From positions 62,001-126,000 of the forward strand of contig JANQAB010000004.1 in the NCBI GenBank assembly GCA_024707265.1: 64,000 bases of DNA, written 5' to 3'. Both the position numbers and the translations under genes were made by a program. Positions 1-10,064 of this stretch are shown in pieces. The notes below the pieces were generated by a model, which saw only the letters and a program-made list of their open reading frames with translations, was not told the DNA's origin and did no database searches. The stretch's first letter is position 1. Each line of letters starts with the position of its first letter. Source of the stretch: Sporocytophaga sp. GTDB taxonomy: Bacteria > Bacteroidota > Bacteroidia > Cytophagales > Cytophagaceae.

Positions 1-93
1 GGAAATATAAAAACGAAGATCTGAGAGCTTTTGTCTGGCTTAAGTTCATCTAACCCCTCTTCTCGCGCGCGCTCAATGTCGTTAAGTTAAGGA

Positions 94-276
94 TTAGATA
101 CCTTTCGAATTAGTATGTTTATGATGCCTCCTTGTAGCTGTATTTGGCCTTGGGAAACTTCTATTTGGCCTAATTATTTCAAAGCACTTTTCCAGTAGTT
201 TTATCATCTGCTCAAGTAACTTTCGTGGGTTTACTGTGTAAAATATTTCAATTAAGAAGTCTTTTGTTTTTGCCAA
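94..276 (-). pseudogene. Possible C-terminal remnant of an IS transposase
   Basis: A 60-codon minus-strand reading frame from the ATG at 276. The same frame stays open upstream to a stop near 349, without another ATG. The product is very basic, with an LLEQMIKLLEKCFEIIRPNRS stretch and an Arg/His-rich end, which resembles the tail of IS4-like transposases in Bacteroidota. There is no catalytic domain and no recognisable terminal repeat. I infer a decayed insertion-sequence end; a chance ORF is the alternative. Confidence 0.25.
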
Positions 277-357
277 AACCTGAGTCTTGTTTGGCTTAAC
301 TTTGTATTTATTCCGCCTCCTTGGCCTGTGACTACTCCTTGGTCTGTACTAGTGGGC

Positions 358-386
358 TGTGATTTATCATCCATGTTCTGTTCCCA
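358..386 (+). repeat. Half copy of the dispersed hairpin repeat
   Basis: The stretch contains tcatccatgttctgt, identical to the left side of the hairpin repeat found complete at 12354, 15030 and 18066. The right arm is missing, so this is a truncated copy. The rest of 277-574 holds nothing else I can recognise apart from the leader of the next gene. Confidence 0.5.
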
Positions 387-574
387 GTTATACCGAAGTG
401 TGATTGCTTTTGTCTAAAGCTCAATATTGACCTAATATTAGAATGAATCTGCTTCCATAATCATTCAAGCAATTTTTTAAAAAATGGGCGAAAGTATATG
501 TAATTTCCCCATAGCTTAGCGAATGAAAACGATTTTATTTATTCCCATGTTCTATAAAAGAAAGGAAAGTATTT

Positions 575-1300
575 ATGTTTAGAGAAAGTCGGGAATCAAG
601 AAATATTCCATCATCTGGCGATTATGAAGGAAGAGGACCGGTAGTAATAAAACGGATTTCATGGGGAGCTATCATTGCAGGTGTAGTAGTGGCTTTGGTG
701 TTTCAAATGGTTTTTAGTTTATTAGGTCTGGGTATAGGAATAGGAGCCATAAATCCTATGGAGGCAAATCCTATGGAAGGGTTAGGTGTAGGTGCGGTGA
801 TATGGTGGGGTGCTAGTATGCTTATTTCTTTATATTTGGGTGGCTATGTTGCGGGAAGACTCGCTGGTATGCCTAGGAATGAAGAAGGAATTGCACATGG
901 CGTTCTGACCTGGTCTGTATTTACTTTATTTAGTTTTTTTCTATTAACAACAACAATTGGAGGTACGTTTAATGTTATAGGAAATACGTTAAGTAAATCT
1001 TTATCCATTGCCGGACAACAAAATATAAATCCAACAGAAGTTAAAGAAAAAATATCACAGGAATTAGACCAAAGAGGTATTACTAAAGAAGGAATTCAGG
1101 AGCAAGTTCAGAACCCAGAGAATAGACAAAAAGCGGAAGAAATATCTTTGGTTGCATCTAAGGCAGGAATCTTTGGCGCGATCGGACTAATTTTAGGCGG
1201 TATTTCAGCTGCTTTGGGAGGTATGACCGGAAGACCAAAACATTTGCTGGAGGATGTTAAAGTTCCGGTTAAAGAACGTGTTTATGTAACAAATAAATAA
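575..1300 (+). CDS. Integral membrane protein of unknown function
   Basis: A 241-residue protein with about four hydrophobic segments (near residues 26-57, 73-95, 107-130 and 198-218), rich in Gly and Ala (SWGAIIAGVVVALVFQ, LGLGIGIGAI, LGGYVAGRLAG). Residues about 145-195 form a charged Gln/Glu/Lys-rich region that probably lies outside the membrane. Proteins of this layout are usually annotated as PhnA-like or YrzE-like membrane proteins; no catalytic motif is visible. An aaaggaaag ribosome-binding sequence precedes the ATG. The gene stands alone and is followed by a strong terminator. The family assignment is tentative, but a real gene is very likely. Confidence 0.8.
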   Translation: MFRESRESRNIPSSGDYEGRGPVVIKRISWGAIIAGVVVALVFQMVFSLLGLGIGIGAINPMEANPMEGLGVGAVIWWGASMLISLYLGGYVAGRLAGMPRNEEGIAHGVLTWSVFTLFSFFLLTTTIGGTFNVIGNTLSKSLSIAGQQNINPTEVKEKISQELDQRGITKEGIQEQVQNPENRQKAEEISLVASKAGIFGAIGLILGGISAALGGMTGRPKHLLEDVKVPVKERVYVTNK

Positions 1301-1313
1301 AGAGTACTCATTA

Positions 1314-1350
1314 TACAAAAATAGCCCCGATAAAACGGGGCTATTTTTGT
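1314..1350 (+). terminator. Rho-independent terminator (aatagccccg / cggggctatt)
   Basis: A ten-base-pair GC-rich stem with an ataaa loop is followed by a T tract, just after the 575-1300 gene. A-rich sequence on the left side means it could also serve the convergent adhesin gene on the minus strand. Nearly the same hairpin recurs at 15185 and 18221 inside dispersed repeats. Confidence 0.85.
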
Positions 1351-1377
1351 ATTTGGACAGAAGTTAGAAATGTTATC

Positions 1378-4300
1378 CTATTGTTTTATGACAGTCTTAT
1401 TCCAACTGTTTGTCGCTGTCGTGATTTTTATTTGATAAATCCCTGTTTTAAATTGCTCTAAGAATAACTCATTTCCTGAATTAAAATTATTTAACTGTAG
1501 TACCTTCGTACCGCTTGCATTGTATATTTCAATAGTAGCGGTATTGTCAGGAAAGTGAATTTCTAATCGATTAGAAGCAGGGTTAGGAAATAATTTTACT
1601 TCTGCCATCGCTTTAGAAGCATTGAACCCTAGAATAGGAGCTATGGCGATACAATCTGAAGTGTCTGTACAACCATCAACAGAAGTACCAATTACAGCAT
1701 ACATTCCTATATCGTTAACGGTGAATGTTGGGATGTCAGATTTCGCAACGATAGTTTTTGTATCACAGTTATACCACTGAAAACGATCTACACCCTCACC
1801 GGTAGCTGATAATACATTGTCAGTATTAGTTAGGCTGACTTCGATAGTTGGGTAAATGATTAAATCCAATTCTACAATAGAATCACACCCGTCTTTACTT
1901 TTCATTGTTTGGATATAAATGCCTGACTCAATGTAGGTCTTGCCATTGGTCCATGTGTAACTACCGCAAGCCTCTTCTTGCAGACTAGTTTTAATAGTTT
2001 CTGGCTCATTAACCGATACATTCGCAGTAGTCTCACAAGAATTGTTGTCCATAACCGTCACGGTATACTTACCCGCCGTTAAACCGGAAGCCTTAACAGC
2101 AGTCCCTCCGGCAGGCGACCATGAATAGAAGTAAGGAACTGTACCGCCGGAAGCTGATACTGTAGCTGATCCGTTAGATCCTCCATTACAAGATACATCT
2201 GTTTTACTGGTTATACTAGCCGATAAAACCGTAGGTTGAGCCACTGTTACATTTGCTGTAGTCTCACAAGTATTATTATCCGTAACCGTCACGGTATACT
2301 TACCAGGTGATAAGCCGGAAGCCTTAACAGCAGTCCCTCCAGTAGGCGACCATGAATAGAAGTAAGGAGCAGTACCACCGGAAGCCGATACTGTAGCTGA
2401 TCCGTTGGATCCTCCATTACAAGATACATCTGTTTTACTGGTTATGCTAGCCGATAAAACCGTAGGTTGAGCCACTGTTACATTTGCTGTAGTCTCACAA
2501 GTATTATTATCCGTAACCGTCACGGTATACTTACCAGGTGATAAGCCGGAAGCCTTAACAGCAGTCCCTCCAGTAGGCGACCATGAATAGAAGTACGGAG
2601 CAGTGCCACCGGTAGCTGATACTGTAGCTGATCCGTTGGATCCACCATTACAAGATACATCTGTTTTACTGGTTATACTAGCCGATAAAACCGTCGGTTG
2701 AGCCACTGTTACATTTGCGGTAGTCTCACAAGTATTATTGTCCGTAACCGTCACGGTATACTTACCAGGTGATAAGCCGGAAGCTATAACAGCAGTCCCT
2801 CCAGTAGGCGACCATGAATAGAAGTAAGGAGCAGTACCACCGGAAGCTGATACAGTAGCTGATCCGTTGGATCCTCCATTACAAGATACATCTGTTTTAC
2901 TGGTTATGCTAGCCGATAAAACCGTCGGTTGAGCCACTGTTACATTTGCTGTAGTCTCACAAGTATTATTATCCGTAACCGTCACGGTATACTTACCAGG
3001 TGATAAGCCGGAAGCCTTAACAGCAGTCCCTCCAGTAGGCGACCATGAATAGAAGTAAGGAGCAGTACCACCGGAAGCTGATACAGTAGCTGATCCGTTG
3101 GATCCTCCATTACAAGATACATCCGCTTTACTTGTTATGGTAGCCGATAAAACCATCGGTTGAGCCACTGTTACATCTGCTGTAGTCTTACAAGAATTAT
3201 TATCCGTAACTGTCACCGTATACTTACCCGGCGATAAGCCGGAAGCCTTAACAGCAGTCCCTCCAGTAGGCGACCATGAATAGAAGTAAGGAGCAGTACC
3301 ACCGGAAGCTGATACAGTAGCTGATCCGTTGGATCCTCCATTACAAGACACATCCGTTTTACTGGATATGTCAGCCGATACAGGATTAGCAGGTTGTACA
3401 AGAGTAGTAGAAGCAGTTGCGGTACAATTGTTTCCGTCGGTGATAGTTACCGAATACGTTCCGGCAGCCAGACTGGTAATAGAATTAGTTGCCGAAGATG
3501 TATTGTTTGTAGTGGAACCATTATTCCATACAAAACTATAATTGGCTGCTCCTTTAGTTGCCTGTACAGTAACAGATCCAGTATTCCCTCCATGGCAAGC
3601 CAGAGAAGTTTGAGCAATCACTGAGGCTTTCAGAGCACAACTAATCGTAAAGTTGAATGTAATATTTGCTGCAGTACCACCTTGTCCATCAGTTACATCG
3701 AATTGAAAGTTGTCGGATATTGATGGGCTTCCGTCATGTACATAAGCCACACTGCCGTCATTAATATTTTGTTGAGAGAATTTATCACCCGTGGTTAAGT
3801 TCAGCCCTCCCACTTTAATTGCACCGTGAGCAGGCAATGCGTTAATGATATATTTGATATCTGCCGGATTTGTTTGTTCCGAATCAGTAAACTTCAGTTC
3901 AGAGTGAGTAATCGTATGAGTAGCACCATTATTCAGAGAAGCACCTGTATTCGCCGATTTGCTTGGTGCGGTATTGGGAACTAAGGTTGTGAAAGTTTTC
4001 TCATCTCCATAGCTTATGCCTGCACTATTTATCGCATAGGCACGGACATAGTATTTGGTTCCGGCAGTAAGTCCGTTGACATTGCTGGAAAAGCTACCGA
4101 TGCCATTGCCGATTTGTACTTTGTTGTTTGATGTAGTGGGTGTTCCTGTGGTGTTGTACACAATTCCACGTTCGGTCACGGTAGCTCCATTTTCATAGAT
4201 GACATTTCCACCAAGGGTGGCAGAGGTGACATCGAAGGTAGTAATAGAATTAGTGGATATTGTGGGAGCAGCACTGCCTGGAACAGCCACGCCAGTTTCA

Positions 4301-4942
4301 ATGTCATCAATTCTGAAATTCTGGTAGGAGGAACCGACTACAGTAAATTCAATTCTAATCTCATCTACATTATTAAATGCAGAAACACCAGAGAAGTTAT
4401 CTGTATTCCATGCGCTTGCTATAAGGTCTGACCGGGTTAAGGTTGCACCAGGAACCGCGGAGCCATTTCTATAGCCTTTGTATTCGATATCCCAATCACC
4501 AAAGGCTCCCAATGCTGCAACTTTTATACTTTTAAATGAAAACTCACTTCCGTCATTGGAGGCAATAATTACTCTTTTAAGATTTGCACTTGGACTTGTT
4601 CCAATACCTTGAAGTAACATGATTGCATTTCCACTTATATTGGTTCCTGAAACTCTGGCAGTATGACCAGGATTCTCAGTTACAGAAGTAAAATTAAAAC
4701 ATTCAGCGGTTCCAGTAGCAGAACCTGTGCCTTGATTTAATTGGGTAAGAGTACTAAATACTCCATCAAAATTTGTCAAACCAATTTTGGGTGTACAAGT
4801 CGTCGCCATCGTCGTAAGACTTTTTTTCACTTCCGAGACTTGTGTAGCTGGTTTTTCCATTTGCTGTGATAGTTGCAGAATAAGTAAAACATACTAAAAG
4901 TAAGAGACTTGCTTTGCGTAATAATCGTAAAGTTTTAATCAT
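1378..4942 (-). CDS. T9SS-secreted SprB-repeat adhesin (start region frameshifted)
   Basis: A large cell-surface protein. The main frame (1378-4860, 1160 residues) has an N-terminal beta-rich region (about 25-195), a fibronectin-III-like domain (about 200-295), a cadherin-like region (about 300-405), one divergent and six near-identical 77-residue SprB-type repeats (about 410-960), an Ig-like segment, and a T9SS type A sorting domain (LFPNPASNRLEIHF to VIKQ). The main frame has no signal peptide, but one lies in the neighbouring frame: the ATG at 4942 encodes MIKTLRLLRK followed by a hydrophobic core. The frames join if one A is removed from the A7 run (T7 on the plus strand, 4821-4827), giving 1187 residues. 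SprB-type repeats occur in gliding adhesins; a role in adhesion or gliding is inferred. Confidence 0.85.
1995..3383 (-). repeat. Six tandem 231-bp coding repeats
   Basis: Six in-frame copies of a 231-bp (77-residue) unit are nearly identical at DNA level; gatcctccattacaagat recurs every 231 bp. Each encodes a CNGGSNGSATVSASGGT core and GKYTVTVTDNN. The outer copies are the most divergent, as expected under recombination-driven homogenisation. A likely site of copy-number change and of assembly collapse. Confidence 0.9.
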
Positions 4943-5465
4943 ATATATTATTTATGTGGATGTTCCGGTAAAACTGAAATCGTGATTTCTTATTGATTTT
5001 TCGATATGAAAACCTGAATTAATCTTTTGAATTTATAAACTCTGTACAAACTGGTGGATGCGTGTAAAGAAGTTATTGAATAACTGTTCTTTTCAGGAAT
5101 CCCCTGTCTTTTAGTGAAACAGTACTCTGACTTTCAATACATTTAGTGCGACAATTTTAACCCGGAAGGAATGCTGGTTCTTTAAAGGTGTAGTGTGGCT
5201 ATTAATAGTTTGTTTGTCAGTTGGTAATCTTAATAATTCTTCATGATTTACTTTTGTTTCTCTTAATTCATTATGTGAGAAACTTATGCTGTCTACGTCC
5301 AATATTTGTAAAGGTTTGAGGATATGTTTTTTAGGCAGATGCTTTTGGGTAAACTCTAAATAAGCGATAGGAAGAAGTTGTTTTTATAATACTTGCCAGC
5401 TCGTTTGAAAAGACGAAAGAAAAGTTAAAGGGTGAGAAACTGTTTCATTTATGAATCAGAAATAA
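4943..5465. other. Intergenic region, no supported gene
   Basis: AT-rich sequence upstream of the adhesin gene, presumably with its promoter. The minus-strand ORF at 5111-5302 has no recognisable features. Nothing else was seen before the transposase remnants begin. Confidence 0.5.
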
Positions 5466-5555
5466 GATTACATTTATAATAACGCCGTAGAGGATATGAT
5501 CGTAAAGAATCCGGAAGATTATTGGTTTAGTTCAGCAAGTGATTATTTGAAATAG
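5466..5555 (+). pseudogene. C-terminal remnant of a RAYT (REP-associated tyrosine transposase)
   Basis: In frame, this reads DYIYNNAVEDMIV followed by KNPEDYWFSSASDYLK and a stop. It matches the typical tail of Y1/HUH RAYT transposases (YIHNNPVRAGIV..PEDYxxSSAxxY). The catalytic HUH and Tyr region is absent and a stop lies directly upstream, so this is a decayed fragment. Stops follow in what would be the rest of the tail. Confidence 0.6.
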
Positions 5556-5795
5556 GGTTCTTTAAGTAATTGAACTGCTTGATATAGTTTAGAGCGTATG
5601 TTGAAGAGGAAGAGTAGTAGGGAACGGATTACAAACGGCCGACAGCTTTAGAGAATCCAGAAGATTATTGATTTAGTTCAGCAAGAGATTAATTGAGATA
5701 GAGTTCTTGAGGTAGGAAACTGCTTGATATAGTTTAGAGCGTATGTTGAAGAGGAAGAGAGTAGTTGGGAACGCGTTACAAACGGGCGCCAGCTA
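5507..5795 (+). repeat. Direct tandem duplication (~145 bp) of the RAYT tail region
   Basis: Copy 1 (5507-5652) and copy 2 (5653-5795) share gaagattattg, tagttcagcaag, actgcttgatatagtttagagcgtatgttg and the aacg/ttacaaacg ends. Both contain the PEDY..FSSA remnant, in copy 2 interrupted by stops. The divergence shows that the duplication is not recent. Confidence 0.75.
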
Positions 5796-5851
5796 GGAAT
5801 CCAATTAACCAACAAGAACAAAAAATAATAAAAAACTAAAAGACACGTACT

Positions 5852-8017
5852 ATGATTACCCTAAGACACTACATACGTACTTCTACATTGCTATTTGTAA
5901 TCTTATTTGCTCACATTTTACCAACCTTTGCCCAAAACGAACCCGACTTTGCTTGGGCGAAACGCATCGGCAATAACACATCCCCAGGAGTTCTTGATCC
6001 TGTTACAGCTATTGATGGGCAAGGAAACAGCTATCTAGCAGGTGGGTTCACAGGTCAGACATTTACTATTGATGGTCTCAGCATATCGTCAAAATATAAT
6101 AATGGTTTCACAAATAATCATGGTTATATCGCCAAGTACAATCCTAATGGACAAATCATCTGGGCAAAATCCATGCTAAATATATCGCTATCATTCTACT
6201 CTAAGAACGTAAACAATAACAAACTATTGGTAGATGGACAAGGAAATATTTATTTGTGTGGCTTGTACTCATTTAATACTTACAGGTTTAGTGTTTTAAA
6301 CGATTATTATATGACTGACACCACTACCCAATCACCAATTTCGGGGACTCAGTATAACATGTTTTTAGCAAAATTAGACGCTGATGGCAATGTGTTGTGG
6401 GTAAGAAAAACTTCTCATCCATATGACTATCCGGAAGATTTATCTCATTCAAATGAAATTCATTTCGACTTAGATGGTAACATCAATATGACTGGAGGAT
6501 TTCTGAATTCTATTTTATTTGCCCCAGGTAGTACATTAACTAACAACACTGGTAATATATCGGTGTTTCTAACGAAATACAGTCCTGAAGGAGATGTATT
6601 ACAGTCAAAAAAATTAGCAGGAGCAGCATACGCCCAAAATCTATTCGGGACGGAACAAGTGAAGGCCGATGCTTCGGGTAACCTTTACCGGTGGTCTAAC
6701 AGAAACGCCAATAATCCTAAACGCCTATACCGTTACGATGCTGCGGGAGAGTTTTTAGATAGCTTGGATGTAAGCATAAATATCACTGTAACAACTGGAT
6801 TACATGGGATTAAATCCAATTTGAATGCATTCACTGTGAGTCCTGTGGGTGATGTTTTTATTGGAGGAGCTTATGTCGGAAACATAACGATTGGGGCTTC
6901 TTCCTACAACGGCTCCGGAAATAACAACAGTGACGCAGTAGCCTTTAAACTGGCAACACCGAATTACGGAATAGATTGGGTGAAAACATACCAAACAACA
7001 AATAATGATGCTTTTAAACAGCTGCTCACAGATGGAGTTGGAAATATTTATGCACTAGGAGCAAATGCTTCAACAGGAGCAAGCAGAATGCTGCTCCAAA
7101 AATACACAGGTGACGGAACATTGCTTTGGGATTTACCACTGGGAACGGGTTCTGATGTTACACCCACTTCTCTTTGCCAATCGCAGAAAGGTGGTAATAT
7201 CTGGGTAGGGGGCATGTTCAGAAATGCAGCAAACTTTGGATCTGGATATCAGTGGACTACCCCTTCCAATACGCACTTTAACGGCTTCTTGGTGCAATAT
7301 GGTCTTTGCAATACTGCAAACCCTGTTGTAATCACTCCTGCAACTACAATACTATGTGGGGAAGAGGACATCACACTTTCAGCCAACCTGAATGACCCAA
7401 GCCTTACTTATCTTTGGAATACACCCACAGGAACAGTGGCAATAGGAAGTTCGGCAACAACAGCAGAATTAACTGTTACCCAACCTGGAAAATATTATCT
7501 TGTTGCACAAGAAAATGCAGAATGTTATGGTAATTCGCAGGAAATATGGGTGACCAAATACCCTTTACCTGATGTAAGTGTTATTCAGCAAGCTGGAACG
7601 TTAGTTGCAGCGGCAGGATATACTTACCAATGGCTGGATTGTAATAATAACCATACACCAATAGGCGGAGCAAATGCGGTTTCATTTACACCTGTTCAAA
7701 ACGGAACGTATGCAGTTAAGGTAACTTCTCCTGAAGGATGTATAGATACTTCAGCTTGTTTCACAATAAACATTCTCAGCGTTAATAAAATTAATATAAA
7801 TCAGTTCATTTCCATCTATCCAAATCCTGCCAAGGATGAAATAACCATTCAAAGTGCAGTGGATATTCAATCTGTGCGCATTCTGGATTTGCAAGGAAAA
7901 GAATTATTACGAGAAAATACTGACAAAGTAAGCATTTCAGCACTTCCAACTGGTATGTATTTAATTGAAATAACTACACCTAAAGGGGGTGGGAATAAGA
8001 AATTTATCAAAGAATAA
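5852..8017 (+). CDS. T9SS-secreted beta-propeller (SBBP-like) protein
   Basis: A 721-residue exported protein. It has an N-terminal signal peptide (hydrophobic core LLFVILFAHIL, cleavage after FAQ near residue 28). Residues about 35-480 hold repeated blades of the SBBP type (GNSYLAGGFTG, GNIYLCGLY, GDVFIGGAY, GNIYALGANA), each with an AKY/AKL-D-NG-VLW element. An Ig-like region (about 490-640) precedes a T9SS type A sorting domain (IYPNPAKDEITIQ to KKFIKE). The domain order matches the minus-strand gene at 53494. Function beyond surface display or secretion is unknown. An A-rich leader precedes the ATG. Confidence 0.88.
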   Translation: MITLRHYIRTSTLLFVILFAHILPTFAQNEPDFAWAKRIGNNTSPGVLDPVTAIDGQGNSYLAGGFTGQTFTIDGLSISSKYNNGFTNNHGYIAKYNPNGQIIWAKSMLNISLSFYSKNVNNNKLLVDGQGNIYLCGLYSFNTYRFSVLNDYYMTDTTTQSPISGTQYNMFLAKLDADGNVLWVRKTSHPYDYPEDLSHSNEIHFDLDGNINMTGGFLNSILFAPGSTLTNNTGNISVFLTKYSPEGDVLQSKKLAGAAYAQNLFGTEQVKADASGNLYRWSNRNANNPKRLYRYDAAGEFLDSLDVSINITVTTGLHGIKSNLNAFTVSPVGDVFIGGAYVGNITIGASSYNGSGNNNSDAVAFKLATPNYGIDWVKTYQTTNNDAFKQLLTDGVGNIYALGANASTGASRMLLQKYTGDGTLLWDLPLGTGSDVTPTSLCQSQKGGNIWVGGMFRNAANFGSGYQWTTPSNTHFNGFLVQYGLCNTANPVVITPATTILCGEEDITLSANLNDPSLTYLWNTPTGTVAIGSSATTAELTVTQPGKYYLVAQENAECYGNSQEIWVTKYPLPDVSVIQQAGTLVAAAGYTYQWLDCNNNHTPIGGANAVSFTPVQNGTYAVKVTSPEGCIDTSACFTINILSVNKININQFISIYPNPAKDEITIQSAVDIQSVRILDLQGKELLRENTDKVSISALPTGMYLIEITTPKGGGNKKFIKE

Positions 8018-8392
8018 AAAAACAGGAAATTCATCACACCAATAAAAATACCAATATATCCATTAGCTAATGGAACAATGAAAAGAACCTCAGGTATCCA
8101 GCTATACCCAAGCAGGGGGAGCGTGCTTCGTAGGACAGGAAAGTGCTAAATTTAAAGTTCAGTTCTTCGTAGAAGTTCAGTGCTAAAAATCCCTGCATGC
8201 ATGTAGCTGCAAACTGTTAGGATTGTATTCTGCTTTTAGACATTGCGTTATATTGTTTTTATTTACTTTTTTTGTATTTTGTAATATCATTTCTTAATTG
8301 CAGCTGGCCGGCATGTTGGAATAAATAAGATAAGCTGCAGACGGGCTTTCAATAATATCAGCTTAACTTTTTATTATAACCTAAAGTATCTT
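8018..8392. other. Intergenic region, no gene seen
   Basis: 375 bp between the propeller gene and the AAA ATPase. It contains an imperfect repeated phrase (aagtgctaaat / cagtgctaaaaat) and T-rich sequence shortly before the ATPase, but no clear terminator and no RNA gene that I can support. Confidence 0.5.
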
Positions 8393-9787
8393 ATGGAATT
8401 GTCAATCTTAGAGAAGAATACTGTTTCCCTGAATAAAGAGATCGCCTGGTTTGAATGTGTAGTAAACAAAAGGATTGAAAGCTATTTCAATGGTGATAAT
8501 GACTATGGAAATATTTTTCCGGAGGCTCCGGACCTTTCAGAAGATCATTCCAATTATTATTTTCTGGTACATCATTACAAAATGGGAGTCATAGAAAGAT
8601 TGGTATTGATCATGGCCCTTATTCCTCATGTAAAACCACAGGTACTGGATGTTTTCTTTTTAAAAAACTCAAATTATGACCGGGAATTTACAGAGTTCGG
8701 AGGTACAAAGGGTGGTATTCACAATGGATTTCTTCCCACCGCAGAAACAGCGGCATTCATAATCGCAGGTAACGATCTGATTGCAAGATTTAACTTACAC
8801 AAAATACTGAACGAGTCTGCTTATCTTAGAAAACATCAGATTATTATACTTGAAAGCAAGAATGAAAGTGATCCTTTCTTCAGCAGGTCTCTGAATGTTT
8901 CCAAGGAACTTTTGAGTTTTCTTACAACAGGAGAGACCTACAGGCCGGATTTCAGCCCGTCATTCCCAGCATCCCTGCTCTCTACTAAAATGAATTGGGA
9001 AGACCTGGTTTTAGATCATGATGTTCTGGAAGAAGTAGAGGAAATCAATAACTGGATTAAATATGGGCATACATTACTTAATTCAGGTGATATCGGTAAA
9101 AAAATAAAAAGAGGCTATCGTACCTTATTTTATGGACCTCCGGGAACCGGTAAGACACTGACAGCTTCTCTGCTAGCTTCTCTGCTTGGTAAATCGAACA
9201 ACATGGATGTTTACAGGATAGATCTTTCTATGGTTGTTTCAAAATACATAGGAGAGACCGAAAAGAACCTGTCCAATGTGTTTGATCTTGCAGAAAATAA
9301 AAACTGGATATTATTCTTTGACGAGGCAGATGCTTTGTTTGGTAAAAGGACTGCTACAAAGGACTCGAAAGACAGGTATGCCAATCAGGAAATATCTTAC
9401 CTTCTTCAGAAGATAGAAGATTTTCCCGGCGTCGTTATCCTGGCAACCAATTTAAAGTCTAATATTGATGATGCCTTTGCCAGAAGGTTTCAATCAATGA
9501 TTTATTTCCCGATGCCTTCTGTCGAACTTAGGATGAAGTTATGGAAGAATGCATTGAGCGGCCCTTTCAGTCTTTCTGATAAAGTGGACCTTCATGGCAT
9601 AGCTAAAAGTTATGATATTTCCGGAGGGGCCATTACCAACGTCCTTAGGTTTTGTGGTCTGAAGGCCTTGAGTAGAGAAGATTATGTGATCTTACAGGAA
9701 GACATATTTGCAGGTGTTCGGAAAGAATTAATTAAAGAAGGAAAAAACAACATAACTGACTTTATTGATAGTTTCATTTTTACATAA
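8393..9787 (+). CDS. AAA+ ATPase of the eCIS-associated type
   Basis: A 464-residue ATPase. The N-terminal region (about 1-190) is not catalytic. The AAA+ module has Walker A GPPGTGKT (248-255), Walker B ILFFDEAD (306-313), a sensor Asn in ILATN (about 353) and the arginine-finger segment DDAFARRF (about 360-366). The N-terminal half (KEIAWFECVVNKRI, HHYKMGVIERLVLIMALIPHV) is characteristic of ATPases encoded with extracellular contractile injection systems, where they are thought to act in assembly or loading. No sheath, tube, baseplate or spike genes lie in the window. A DUF4157 gene lies 277 bp downstream on the same strand, which supports the eCIS link. Confidence 0.82.
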   Translation: MELSILEKNTVSLNKEIAWFECVVNKRIESYFNGDNDYGNIFPEAPDLSEDHSNYYFLVHHYKMGVIERLVLIMALIPHVKPQVLDVFFLKNSNYDREFTEFGGTKGGIHNGFLPTAETAAFIIAGNDLIARFNLHKILNESAYLRKHQIIILESKNESDPFFSRSLNVSKELLSFLTTGETYRPDFSPSFPASLLSTKMNWEDLVLDHDVLEEVEEINNWIKYGHTLLNSGDIGKKIKRGYRTLFYGPPGTGKTLTASLLASLLGKSNNMDVYRIDLSMVVSKYIGETEKNLSNVFDLAENKNWILFFDEADALFGKRTATKDSKDRYANQEISYLLQKIEDFPGVVILATNLKSNIDDAFARRFQSMIYFPMPSVELRMKLWKNALSGPFSLSDKVDLHGIAKSYDISGGAITNVLRFCGLKALSREDYVILQEDIFAGVRKELIKEGKNNITDFIDSFIFT

Positions 9788-9834
9788 TACAGTTTTAATA
9801 GGGTTAATTATTTAGTTTTCGTATCAAAGCCAAA

Positions 9835-9973
9835 GGCCTCATCCCTAACCCTTCTCCTGAAGGAGAAGGGAATAGTTCAAGGAAAAAAATTAAATGTTAT
9901 TAAAAAAGAAAGAGCTAATAACATACACATTAAAGTCCCTCTCTTTCAGGAGAGGGATATAGGGTGAGGTCGT
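9835..9973. repeat. BIME-like inverted pair of hairpins
   Basis: The left arm cctcatccctaaccc is followed by the perfect hairpin cccttctcct-ga-aggagaaggg (9850-9871). About 65 bp later come ccctctctttcaggagaggg and agggtgaggtcg, which together are the reverse complement of the left arm. Such cctcaccctaaccctctcc palindromes are scattered in many genomes. It fills most of the ATPase to DUF4157 gap and could act as an mRNA hairpin or non-autonomous mobile element. Confidence 0.8.
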
Positions 9974-10064
9974 TTTGAGTATTTTATCTAATTGTCCATT
10001 ATTATTAACGGAACTCAAATAGCTAATCCTATTTATTAATAAAACTTTAATCAACCAAGGACTT

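Noticed and set aside
1995..3383. Regular repeats that could suggest a CRISPR or satellite array
   Set aside because: The 231-bp units are in frame within a long ORF and encode SprB-type domains; there are no unique spacers.
3213..3624. ORFs in other frames and strands of the repeat region
   Set aside because: They are by-products of the repeated coding sequence and have no features of their own.
5111..5302. 63-residue minus-strand ORF (MDVDSISFSHNEL...)
   Set aside because: No ribosome-binding sequence, no recognisable motif, and it lies in an AT-rich gap with decayed mobile-element sequence; probably chance.
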